Assembly (NCBI GenBank): GCA_963735005.1
Contig: CAVTJA010000005.1
Coordinates: forward strand, 310,001 to 374,000
Source: WTKG01 sp963735005
GTDB lineage: Bacteria; Actinomycetota; Actinomycetes; Actinomycetales; Demequinaceae
Length of the DNA: 64,000 bases
Direction: 5' to 3'
The position numbers and the translations under genes were made by a program. The notes under the pieces are model-generated. The model did no database searches. It saw only the letters and a list, made by a program, of their open reading frames with translations, and had not been told where the DNA came from. Numbering within the stretch: position 1 is the first letter of the stretch; the number at the start of each line of letters is the position of its first letter. Of the stretch, positions 18,523 to 25,949 are shown in pieces.

Positions 18523-19188
18523 ATGGCGGCCAAGCCGAAGACTAGGGACGCGAAGTTGTCGCTCGAGCGGGTGGTCGACGCGGCCATGGGGCTCGCCGAC
18601 CGCGACGGCATCGAGCGGCTCACGATCCGCGCGTTGGCGGCAGAGCTCGACGCCAAGCCGATGTCGCTCTACCACTACGTCAAGAACAAGGAGGCGCTGC
18701 TGGGCCAGATGGTCGAGCACGTGTTCTCGCGGATCGAAAAGCCGCCGGCCGAGCTGCCGTGGAAGGAGGCGATCCGGCGCCGGTGCGTCTCCGCGCGCGC
18801 CGTGCTCGGCGAGCACCCGTGGGCGGTGCCGCTGCTGGAGTCCCAGCTGGAGCCGCTGGAGGAACTGCTCGCACATCATGAGGCGGTCCTCGCGACGTTC
18901 GACCGCGGGGGATTCGGGATGGACTTGATGGCGCACGCCTACGCGGCGCTCGACAGTTACGTGTACGGCTACGTCATCCAGGAGGCGAACGTGGCCGTCC
19001 AGAGCCAGGCCGACGCCGAGGTCCTCGAGCGCATCACGGCGGCGATGGATCCGGCTCGGTATCCGGTAATGGTGAGGTTCGCGATGGAGTACGTGATGCG
19101 CCCGGAGTACTCGTTCGGCAACTCTTTCGAGTACGGCCTCGACCTGCTGCTCGACGGCCTCGAGGACGCGCTCGCCGACCAGGCGTAG
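18523..19188 (+). CDS. TetR-family repressor
   Basis: 221 residues. N-terminal TetR helix-turn-helix LTIRALAAELDAKPMSLYHYVKNKEAL and a TetR_C-like ligand domain. I chose the ATG with AAAGGTGG in front; an in-frame GTG 9 bases upstream sits on that site. Divergent from the MDR reductase. Shared operator architecture predicts it controls itself, the reductase with the DUF4386 protein, and the tiny membrane protein downstream. Confidence 0.88.
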   Translation: MAAKPKTRDAKLSLERVVDAAMGLADRDGIERLTIRALAAELDAKPMSLYHYVKNKEALLGQMVEHVFSRIEKPPAELPWKEAIRRRCVSARAVLGEHPWAVPLLESQLEPLEELLAHHEAVLATFDRGGFGMDLMAHAYAALDSYVYGYVIQEANVAVQSQADAEVLERITAAMDPARYPVMVRFAMEYVMRPEYSFGNSFEYGLDLLLDGLEDALADQA

Positions 19189-19197
19189 GCAACGCAA

Positions 19198-19232
19198 GAA
19201 GCCCCGGCTCCCACGATGGGGGCCGGGGCTTC
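19198..19232. terminator. Bidirectional hairpin terminator
   Basis: GAAGCCCCGGC/GCCGGGGCTTC (11 bp) extended by CTCCCA/TGGGGG, between the convergent TetR and tiny membrane-protein genes. Confidence 0.7.
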
Positions 19233-19249
19233 GGCGTAGGCGCGACTTC

Positions 19250-19402
19250 CTAGTAGTTCATCGAGTCGAACACCTTGATGCCGTGCGCGAGCAGGAAGAC
19301 AAACAGCCCGGAGCTCACCATCAGAATGCCGAGGATGGTCGGCACCGCGTACCACGGGGCCTGCTTGGCGGGGTTCTTCTTCTCGTTCGTTGACTGGGAC
19401 AT
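19250..19402 (-). CDS. Tiny single-pass membrane protein, copy 2 (50 aa)
   Basis: 50 residues with a strong ribosome binding site AGGAGAAGGT. A polar, Lys-rich head (MSQSTNEKKNPAKQA) precedes one helix, PWYAVPTILGILMVSSGLF, then LLAHGIKVFDSMNY. Paralogue of the 52-residue protein at 13376-13534, with about half of the aligned positions identical. The promoter is a near copy of the MDR reductase promoter, including both operators, so it belongs to the same TetR regulon. Function unknown. Confidence 0.82.
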   Translation of the reverse strand: MSQSTNEKKNPAKQAPWYAVPTILGILMVSSGLFVFLLAHGIKVFDSMNY

Positions 19403-19422
19403 ACCTTCTCCTTGGTTGATTC

Positions 19423-19476
19423 GTACTTAGTAAGGCTAACGAAAGCGACGGTAATAGTACTTAGTACGAATGTCAA
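19423..19476 (-). promoter_or_regulatory. Promoter and twin operators for tiny membrane protein 2
   Basis: Minus strand: perfect -35 TTGACA (19471-19476), 17-bp spacer, weak -10 TACCGT. Operators GTACTTAGTAC (19457-19467) and GTACTTAGTAA (19423-19433) have centres 34 bp apart, and the gap to the -35 is 3 bp, exactly as in the MDR reductase promoter. Confidence 0.78.
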
Positions 19477-19521
19477 GTGGCGCGGGTAGTTCACGCGGGG
19501 GAGCGGCGTACGCTCGGAGGC

Positions 19522-19944
19522 GTGGACATCAACGAGGCCCTGCTCGACGAGATCGAGGACCGATTCCGCAAGGTGCTCGTGGGTGAGATATCGCGGTGGG
19601 ACGCCCACCTGTGGGCCGAGGCGATGATGTTCGCGGATTCGGACGAGCCTTTCGCGGCGCCCGTCGGCTCGGGTCTGCAGGCGCTCCACGGCCTCACGGT
19701 GGTCGAGATCACGCCCGGCCGCGTCGCACACCTTGAGCACCCCGGCCCGATGCGCTCGTGGGCGGTCACCGACGCACAGGCGCACGCGCGCTTCGCGGAC
19801 TTCATGGAGGCCGCAACTGCGTGGCGTGATTCGCCCGAACGCTACCTCGAGCAGCTCGCCCAGCCCAGCGTGGAGAGCATGCTCTTGGTCGAGGAGATCG
19901 ACGACATCGAGCGCAACATGACGGACGAGGACGGCGACGGCTAG
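19522..19944 (+). CDS. Conserved-looking hypothetical protein
   Basis: 140 residues from GTG 19522; an in-frame GTG at 19477 would add 15 residues but lies next to the opposite-strand -35, so the start is uncertain. Acidic, soluble, no membrane segment. Helix-rich ends surround a core DEPFAAPVGSGLQALHGLTVV, and the tail is strongly acidic (MTDEDGDG). I recognise no family. Stands alone before recO. Confidence 0.6.
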   Translation: MDINEALLDEIEDRFRKVLVGEISRWDAHLWAEAMMFADSDEPFAAPVGSGLQALHGLTVVEITPGRVAHLEHPGPMRSWAVTDAQAHARFADFMEAATAWRDSPERYLEQLAQPSVESMLLVEEIDDIERNMTDEDGDG

Positions 19945-19988
19945 CGCGGCGACTGTCCGTCCGCGCGGCGCCGGGCGACAATAGACCC

Positions 19989-20720
19989 ATGCCCACCTAC
20001 CGCGACGAGGCCATCGTGCTTCGGACGCACAAACTCGGCGAGGCCGACCGCATCGTCACCATGCTCACGCGCGAGCACGGCAAGGTGCGCGCGGTCGCGA
20101 AGGGCGTGCGCCGCACGAGCAGCCGGATAGGCGCGCGGCTCGAGCCGTTTATGGTCGCGGATGTCCAGCTGTACGAGGGCCGCAACCTCGACATCGTGAA
20201 CCAGGCGGAGACCATCCAGCCGTTCGCGCGCGCGATCGCCAGCGATTACCAGCTCTTCACGGCGGCGACCGCGATGGTCGAGACCGCCGACAAGCTCGTC
20301 ACCCACGAGCGCGAGCCGGCGCTCCAGCAGTACCGCCTGCTGCGCGGCGGCCTCAATTCGCTCGCCAACCGAGAGCACGACCACGGCCTGGTGCTCGACG
20401 CCTACCTGCTGCGCGCGTTCGCGGTCGAGGGCTGGGCGCCCAGCTTCGACTCGTGCGCGACGTGCGGCAAGCCGGGCCCACATCGGTCGTTCGTGGCAGC
20501 AGGCGGCGGCGCGGTGTGCGAGGACGACCGCCCGTCCGGCGCCGCGGCCCCCGCCCCCGAAACCTTCTTCTTGCTCCAATCCCTGGTGGCCGGCGACTGG
20601 CCGGTGGCCGATGCGTCGGACCCCCGGCATCGTCGCGAGGCGGCCGGGCTGGTCGCGGCGTACGCGCAGTTCCACCTGGAACGCAAGGTGCGCAGCCTGG
20701 GTATGGTTGAGCGGTCCTAG
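19989..20720 (+). CDS. recO: DNA repair protein RecO
   Basis: 243 residues. OB-fold N-terminus (YRDEAIVLRTHKLGEADRIV) and a C-terminal helical part with the CATCGKPG zinc-binding turn. RecO anneals single strands and loads RecA with RecR. GACAAT lies exactly six bases before the ATG, and there is no ribosome binding site, so the mRNA is probably leaderless. Upstream of uppS as in most actinobacteria, but higBA is inserted between. Confidence 0.95.
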   Translation: MPTYRDEAIVLRTHKLGEADRIVTMLTREHGKVRAVAKGVRRTSSRIGARLEPFMVADVQLYEGRNLDIVNQAETIQPFARAIASDYQLFTAATAMVETADKLVTHEREPALQQYRLLRGGLNSLANREHDHGLVLDAYLLRAFAVEGWAPSFDSCATCGKPGPHRSFVAAGGGAVCEDDRPSGAAAPAPETFFLLQSLVAGDWPVADASDPRHRREAAGLVAAYAQFHLERKVRSLGMVERS

Positions 20721-20724
20721 GCCG

Positions 20725-21021
20725 CTACGCGGAGCGAAGCGGCTGGATCGCGTCGAGCGCGGCGCTGTTGGTCTCCCGCGAGATCTCGAGGTCGTAGCGC
20801 GACTGCAGGTTGAGCCAGAACTGATCCGTGGTGCCGAATGCGCGTGCCAGGCGGAGTGCCGTGTCCGGCGTGACGGCGCGCTTGCCGTGCACGATCTCGT
20901 TGATGCGACGCGCGGGGACGGCGATCGCGGCCGCGAGCCGGTACTGGCTGAGACCCATGGGTGCGAGGAACTCCTCGAGCAGAATCTCGCCCGGGTGGAT
21001 CGGCGCGTGTGCTGTCTTCAT
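20725..21021 (-). CDS. higA: HigA-type antitoxin (XRE family)
   Basis: 98 residues. HigA signature HPGEILLEEFLAPMGLSQYRLA leading into an XRE helix-turn-helix, and TDQFWLNLQSRYDLE at the end. It neutralises the HigB toxin and represses the operon. The ATG lies 7 bases after AGGAGGTG; an in-frame GTG 9 bases upstream overlaps that site. Second gene after higB, the usual higBA order. Confidence 0.92.
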   Translation of the reverse strand: MKTAHAPIHPGEILLEEFLAPMGLSQYRLAAAIAVPARRINEIVHGKRAVTPDTALRLARAFGTTDQFWLNLQSRYDLEISRETNSAALDAIQPLRSA

Positions 21022-21033
21022 GATGCTCACCTC

Positions 21034-21315
21034 CTAGTGGTAGTCGACGATCTCGACATCGGTGGGCCCGCTGTCCGTCCAACGAAAGCAGACCCGGTAT
21101 TGGTTATTGATGCGGATGCTGTGTTGCCCCTCTCGGTCGCCCTTGAGCGCCTCGAGTCGGTTCCCAGGCGGAACCTTGAGGTCAGAGAGAGCGCCCGCGG
21201 CGTCCAGCATGAGTAGCTTTCGGTGTGCCGCTCGCTGGACGTCAGGCCTGAGCGAGCGTTCGTGCTTGCGTTCCCATACATTCTCCGCTCGACGGTCTGA
21301 GAACGACATGATCAC
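21034..21315 (-). CDS. higB: HigB-type toxin (RelE-like mRNA interferase)
   Basis: 93 residues. RelE/ParE fold of the HigB/GraT group: RLEALKGDREGQHSIRINNQYRV then CFRWTDSGPTDVEIVDYH. It cleaves mRNA on the ribosome in characterised members. The GTG start is exactly six bases after the -10 (TACTAT), consistent with a leaderless transcript; an ATG two codons later is the alternative. Confidence 0.9.
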   Translation of the reverse strand: MIMSFSDRRAENVWERKHERSLRPDVQRAAHRKLLMLDAAGALSDLKVPPGNRLEALKGDREGQHSIRINNQYRVCFRWTDSGPTDVEIVDYH

Positions 21316-21321
21316 GTGAAA

Positions 21322-21350
21322 ATAGTAACGTGGCGCGTTAGTAACGGCAA
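21322..21350 (-). promoter_or_regulatory. higBA promoter with operator repeats
   Basis: -35 TTGCCG (21345-21350), 17-bp spacer, -10 TACTAT (21322-21327). The motif GTTACTA occurs twice as a direct repeat (spacer and -10) and once inverted just upstream (21353-21359 on the plus strand), a plausible HigA operator. Confidence 0.65.
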
Positions 21351-21399
21351 GTGTTACTAGTCACCTGGGTTCCGAATCGTGGGCACTGCGTCGCGCGAC

Positions 21400-21405
21400 T
21401 ATCGT
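21400..21405 (+). promoter_or_regulatory. Leaderless -10 for uppS
   Basis: TATCGT exactly six bases before the ATG at 21412. Confidence 0.4.
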
Positions 21406-21411
21406 TGCATC

Positions 21412-22167
21412 ATGCCCACCGCGCCCCCGCCGCACCCATCCGGCGCCACCCCGCCCGCCCTGCCCGCGGAGCTCGTCCCCAAGCACGTGGCCGTCGTCAT
21501 GGACGGCAACGGTCGCTGGGCGAAGGAGCGCGGGATGCCACGCACCGAGGGCCACACCCGTGGAGAGGCCGCGCTGCTCGACGTGGTTGCCGGCGCGATC
21601 GAGGCGGGCGTCACGCACATCAGCGCGTACGCGTTCAGCACCGAGAACTGGAAGCGTAGCCCCGACGAGGTCAAGTTCCTGATGGGCTTCAACCGCGACG
21701 TGATCCGCCGTCGCCGCGACCAGATGCACGAATGGGGAGTGCGCGTCCGGTGGGCCGGGCGCCGTCCCAAGCTGTGGAAGTCGGTCATCGACGAGCTCGA
21801 GACCGCCGAGCGCCTCACCGCCGGCAACAAGGTCATGACGCTCACCATGTGCGTGAATTACGGGGGCAGGGCCGAGATCGCCGACGCCGCGGCCGCCCTC
21901 GCGCGGGACGTCGCTTCCGGCCGACTGGACCCCGGCAAGGTGACCGAGAAGTCGTTCGCCCGCTACCTCGACGAGCCCGACATGCCGGACGTCGACATGT
22001 TCTGGCGGTCGTCCGGCGAGCTGCGCACCAGCAACTTCCTGCCGTGGCAGGCCGCGTATGCGGAGCTCGTGTTCGACGACGTGCTGTGGCCGGACGTGGA
22101 CCGCCGCGACCTGTGGCGCGCGATCGAGGAGTACGCGAAGCGCAACCGGCGGTTCGGCAGCGCCTAG
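21412..22167 (+). CDS. uppS: Isoprenyl (polyprenyl) diphosphate synthase, UppS family
   Basis: 251 residues. cis-prenyltransferase signature VAVVMDGNGRWAKERGMPR with catalytic Asp31, plus SAYAFSTENWKRS and FWRSSGELRTSNFLPWQ near the end. Makes the long-chain Z-polyprenyl diphosphate lipid carrier for peptidoglycan. I took ATG 21412 over the in-frame GTG at 21379 because a -10 lies six bases before it. Confidence 0.94.
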   Translation: MPTAPPPHPSGATPPALPAELVPKHVAVVMDGNGRWAKERGMPRTEGHTRGEAALLDVVAGAIEAGVTHISAYAFSTENWKRSPDEVKFLMGFNRDVIRRRRDQMHEWGVRVRWAGRRPKLWKSVIDELETAERLTAGNKVMTLTMCVNYGGRAEIADAAAALARDVASGRLDPGKVTEKSFARYLDEPDMPDVDMFWRSSGELRTSNFLPWQAAYAELVFDDVLWPDVDRRDLWRAIEEYAKRNRRFGSA

Positions 22168-22256
22168 CCGCGTGCGGCTCGTACGCGTAGCCGTGCGCGG
22201 GGCGCATCGTGGCCGGTGGGGGAGCGACGCGGGATTCCGCTCCTATGCTGGCTGGC

Positions 22257-22754
22257 TCACGCCTCGTCCATGCCAAGCGCGCGCATCTGGCGGCGGCGCA
22301 CGACGATCGCCCCCCAGATGACGCCGGCGAGTAGCGCGAGCACGCCCACGAGCAGCCACGGGGATTGCTGCCCAAGGCGCAGCGCTCCGGCCCACAGCGA
22401 CAGCCCGGCCAGCGAGTACGCGACGGCCCACGCGACGCACCCGGGGATCATCACGATTGTGTAGAGCAGCCAGTTCATGCGTGCGAATCCGGCGGCGGCG
22501 TTGACGAGCGTCTGGAATCCGACGGTGAGGAAGGACACCGGCACGCCGATCGGCCCCCAGCGCTCTAGGTAGGCGTTCGCGCGGTCCATGCCCGGCCCGG
22601 AAAAGCGGCGGCGCCAACGCGACTCTTCGCCGCCGCGGCGCACCGCTCGGGCCACCCAGTACGTCGCCTGCGCGCGCGCGAAAACCACGATCAGGAGGAA
22701 CGAGAAGACGCCCCACCACGGCCCGTCGGCGATGAAGGCCGGGACTCCGGTCAC
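22257..22754 (-). CDS. DedA/VTT-domain membrane protein
   Basis: 165 residues, GTG start. Membrane protein with the SNARE-associated (VTT) domain features LERWGPIGVPVSFLTVGFQTLVNAAAGFARM and about four or five helices. DedA proteins include undecaprenyl-phosphate flippases and factors for membrane homeostasis. Shorter than classic DedA (about 200 residues). Twelve bases after zur on the same strand, so it may be the last gene of the zinc operon. Confidence 0.75.
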   Translation of the reverse strand: MTGVPAFIADGPWWGVFSFLLIVVFARAQATYWVARAVRRGGEESRWRRRFSGPGMDRANAYLERWGPIGVPVSFLTVGFQTLVNAAAGFARMNWLLYTIVMIPGCVAWAVAYSLAGLSLWAGALRLGQQSPWLLVGVLALLAGVIWGAIVVRRRQMRALGMDEA

Positions 22755-22766
22755 GCGCTGCCTCCG

Positions 22767-23159
22767 CTATCCGGCGGCGCAGTTCGCGCAGACGCCCGTG
22801 AGTTCGATGGTGTGCTCGATGCGAGCGTACCCGTGCTCGCGGGCGACGCGGGACGCCCATTCCTCGACGCCTGGGCCCTCGATTTCCACCGCGGCTCCAC
22901 ACTCGCGGCAGCGCAGGTGGTGGTGATGCACCTGCTCGTCGCAGCGGCGGTACAGGGCCTCTCCGTCGGTGTTGAAGACCGAGTCGACGGCGCCGGTCTC
23001 GGCGAGCGCTTGGAGCGTGCGGTACACAGTGGCGAGGCCGACGGTGGAGCCGGTCGCGCGCAGTTGCTCGTGCCACGCCTGCGCCGAGCGGAACTCGTCG
23101 GCGTCCGCGAGGGCGTCGAGCACGGCCGCGCGCTGCTTGGTCATGCGTTGCGCGGTCAC
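22767..23159 (-). CDS. zur: Fur-family regulator, probably Zur
   Basis: 130 residues. Fur winged helix (TKQRAAVLDALADADEFRSAQ, then GLATVYRTLQALAETG) and a metal-binding end with HHHHLRCRECG and CANC, i.e. two CxxC knuckles for structural zinc. Genome position in the znu operon argues for Zur rather than Fur. GTG start overlaps the znuB stop by 4 bases. Confidence 0.9.
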   Translation of the reverse strand: MTAQRMTKQRAAVLDALADADEFRSAQAWHEQLRATGSTVGLATVYRTLQALAETGAVDSVFNTDGEALYRRCDEQVHHHHLRCRECGAAVEIEGPGVEEWASRVAREHGYARIEHTIELTGVCANCAAG

Positions 23160-24029
23160 GCGGGCGCCTCCACTCGCTGCCTCGCGCGGCCGGACCGCCA
23201 GGTGATGACCGCGCGGATCGCGGCGGCGACCGTGTAGACGCCCACGGCGATGACGACGATGAGCGCGCCCGGCTGGACGTCCTGCCAATACGTGATCGAC
23301 AGGCCGGACACGCACACGACAGCGCCGACGCTCATCGCGACGTACATGGTCCGCGTGAAGGACCGCGCGGCAAGCTGGGCGATCGCGACCGGCAGGATCA
23401 TTAGCCCGGATACGAGTAGCACGCCCACCACCCGCATGGACACGGTGATGGTGACGGCAGCGAGCACCGCGACCGTGAGGTTGAGGGTGCGCACGGGCAG
23501 GCCGGACGCGCGGGCGAAGTCTTGGTCGTGGGTGACGGCGAAGAGGCTGTGCCGTCAGCCCCAGCCCGATGGCGAGGATGGCGCCGGACAGTCCGACCGT
23601 CATCCACACGTCGCCCCACGTGACGGTCGAGATGGAGCCGAACAGGTAGCCCAGCAGGTTGTTTCCGGAGCCTCCCGCGAGCCCGATCAGTAGCACGCCG
23701 CCGGCGATGCCGCCGTAGAACAGGATCGCCATGACGACGTCGGCGCCGGCCGTGCCTCGCTCGCGCATATGCTCGATCGTGGCGGCCGCGAAAATGGCGA
23801 AGATGATCGCGCCCGGCACCGCGTAGTGGTCGCGCTGGGCGAGCGAGGCGCCTGAACCGGCGAGCCAGCCCGCGGCGACGCCGGCGAGCGCGACGTGGCC
23901 GATGCCGTCGCCAAGGAGCGCCATCCGGCGCTGGACAAGATAGGTGCCGACGACGGGCGCGGCGAGGCCAACCAGCACGGCCACCAGCAGCGCGCGCTGC
24001 ATCAGCGGGTCGGCGAGCAGTCCGCTCAT
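23156..24029 (-). CDS. znuB: Zinc ABC transporter permease, frame broken once
   Basis: The N-terminal part (MSGLLADPLMQRALLVAVLVGL, TYLVQRRMALLGDGIGHVALAG) and the C-terminal part (LFAVTHDQDFARASGLPVR, VSGLMILPVAIAQ) are in different frames. The switch is at about 23548-23556 and needs one base skipped. Together they give a full ABC-3 permease of about 290 residues and 7-8 helices. ATG overlaps the znuC stop (ATGA). The downstream frame is intact to the zur overlap, so a single sequence error is likely, but a real null allele cannot be ruled out. Confidence 0.85.
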
Positions 24030-24862
24030 CGCGCACCTCCGGGGTTGAGGTCGAGCATGAGTTGGTCGGCGGCGGGGCCCGCGTCAGGGTGCGGGTGCGG
24101 GTCGGCGCCATGCGGGTGCACGTGGTCGTGGCCGGGTAGCGCGTGGACGCCGTGCGCCTGCGGCGGCGCGCCGACGTAGGTGACGCAGCCCCGCTCGAGC
24201 ACCACCGCGCGGTCGAGCAGCTCGCCGATCAGCCCCACCTCGTGCAGGACGATGACGATGGTCACCCCGGCTTCCTTCGCGGCGCCGAGCGCTGCGGCGA
24301 AGGCCTCCTGGCTTGGCAGGTCAACGCCGGCGGCGGGCTCGTCGAGGACGAGCAGGTCGGGCTGGCGGACCATCGCGCGGGCGATCAGCACGCGCTGCTG
24401 CTGGCCGCCAGACAGAGTGCCGACGGCCTGGCGGGCGATCTCGGGCAGCCCCACGGCGGCGAGCGCGGCGGTGGCGCGCGCCTTCGCGTCGCGGGGGAGC
24501 CACAGCTGGCGGCCGTGCAGCAGGCCGGACGCGACCACCTCGAGCGCGGTGGCGCTCACGCCTGAGGACGCGCTGAGCCGCTGGGGCACGTAGCCCACCC
24601 GGGCCCGGGGCGACCGCTTGACCGGCCGCTCAAAAACCTCGATGGTGCCCGACGCCACGGGCAGCGCGCCCACGATGGCTCGCACGAACGTCGTCTTTCC
24701 TGAGCCGTTGCCGCCCATGACGGCCACGGCCTCGCCGGCGTCCACGTCCAGGCTGACGCCGTGGAGGATCTGGTTGCCGCCGATCTGCACGTGTACGTCG
24801 CGCGCCCGGATCACCGGCCGCGCTCCCGCGAGCCCGGATTCGAGTGAGTGTGAGTTAGGCAC
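24026..24862 (-). CDS. znuC: Zinc ABC transporter ATP-binding protein
   Basis: 278 residues. Walker A GGNGSGKTT, signature TLSGGQQQRVLIARAM, Walker B LLVLDEPAAG. Powers zinc import through the membrane permease. The C-terminus is unusual: a His/Asp-rich tail (GHDHVHPHGADPHPHP) that could bind zinc on the cytosolic side. ATG overlaps the znuA stop by 8 bases. Confidence 0.93.
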   Translation of the reverse strand: MPNSHSLESGLAGARPVIRARDVHVQIGGNQILHGVSLDVDAGEAVAVMGGNGSGKTTFVRAIVGALPVASGTIEVFERPVKRSPRARVGYVPQRLSASSGVSATALEVVASGLLHGRQLWLPRDAKARATAALAAVGLPEIARQAVGTLSGGQQQRVLIARAMVRQPDLLVLDEPAAGVDLPSQEAFAAALGAAKEAGVTIVIVLHEVGLIGELLDRAVVLERGCVTYVGAPPQAHGVHALPGHDHVHPHGADPHPHPDAGPAADQLMLDLNPGGAR

Positions 24863-25829
24863 AGCCGAGCCCCGCTTTCAGCGCATCGAGGTTGCGGTAC
24901 ATGATGCTCGTGTAATCGTCTTCGGGGTTGGTGAGCCCCTCGATCGGGTCGAGGTGTGCCACCGTCAGCCCCGCGTCCGTCGCGAAGGCCTCGGCGACGG
25001 CGGGGTCGACGAGCGACTCTGTGAACACGGTGGTGGCGCCCGTCTCCGCCGCGAGGTCGCGGATCTCCTTGAGGCGCGCTGGCGACGGCTCCGAGTTGGG
25101 CACCAGGCCGGACAGGCCCTTCTGGTGAAGCTGGTACTTGGCGGTCATGAAGCCGTACGCCTCGTGGCTGACGAGCAGGATGTCGCGCTCGCACGACGCG
25201 AGGCCTGCCTCGTAAGCCTGGTCCACCTTGCTGAGCTCGTCGTACAGCGCGTTCGCGTTCTGGCGGTAGAAGTCCTCGTGTTCGGGGTCGAGGCGCCCAA
25301 GTTCCGATGCGACGGCGTGGGCGTACTCGCCCATCAGCAGCGGGTTGAGCCAGAAGTGGGGATCGGTAGGGCGCTCGCCGTGGCCATGGTCCGGCTTGGT
25401 GGGATCCTGGAGGTAGTCGGCGATGCCGTCGTGGTTGGAGTCCGCGGTGTCGTGGATCGCGACGACCTCCTCGACGCCCATCGACCAGGCGTCGGTGGCC
25501 TTGATGGCGTCCTCGATCGCGGGCTGGAATCCCTCGAGGTAGAGGACGACGTCCGCCTCGCGCACGGCGCGCACGCCGACGGGGGAGAGCTCCATATCGT
25601 GCGGTTCCACGCCCGGTTGGGTGAGGAGCGTGACATCGACGTGATCGCCGCCCACGCGCTCCGCGACGAACGCCAGCGGGTAGAACGCGGCCGCGACCTT
25701 GACGGGCGGGCGTTCAGCCTGCGGGCGAGGTTCGCCGCCCGTGCAGCCTGCAAGCGCAAGCGCCGATGCCGCGAGAAGGGCGCCGACGGCGGCGAGGCGG
25801 GTGCGGGTTGGCAAGCGAAAGATACTCAT
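24855..25829 (-). CDS. znuA: Zinc-binding lipoprotein of ABC transporter
   Basis: 324 residues. Signal peptide ending in lipobox ALAGC. Cluster A-I solute-binding protein with VAAFYPLAFVAERVGGDHVDV, a His-rich loop (KPDHGHGERPTDPHFWLNP) and FTESLVDPAVAEAFA. Captures extracellular zinc. First gene of znuACB-zur. A -10 (CAAGAT) lies exactly six bases before the ATG, so it is probably leaderless; Zur should repress it through the palindrome in the promoter. Confidence 0.94.
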   Translation of the reverse strand: MSIFRLPTRTRLAAVGALLAASALALAGCTGGEPRPQAERPPVKVAAAFYPLAFVAERVGGDHVDVTLLTQPGVEPHDMELSPVGVRAVREADVVLYLEGFQPAIEDAIKATDAWSMGVEEVVAIHDTADSNHDGIADYLQDPTKPDHGHGERPTDPHFWLNPLLMGEYAHAVASELGRLDPEHEDFYRQNANALYDELSKVDQAYEAGLASCERDILLVSHEAYGFMTAKYQLHQKGLSGLVPNSEPSPARLKEIRDLAAETGATTVFTESLVDPAVAEAFATDAGLTVAHLDPIEGLTNPEDDYTSIMYRNLDALKAGLGCA

Positions 25830-25835
25830 AGCGCC

Positions 25836-25864
25836 ATCTTGCGCGTAATGATAATCATTGTCAA
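25836..25864 (-). promoter_or_regulatory. znuA promoter with Zur box
   Basis: Minus strand: -35 TTGACA (25859-25864), 17-bp spacer, -10 CAAGAT (25836-25841). The spacer holds AATGATTATCATT (25847-25859), a Fur/Zur-type palindrome, so zinc-loaded Zur would cover the promoter. Confidence 0.82.
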
Positions 25865-25949
25865 ATAGCGTCGGGGTGCGCGCCGCGGGAGGTGCGGCCG
25901 CGCGGATAGACTGTCCCGCAGCATCCGACCGACCCCAGGAGTAACTCCA

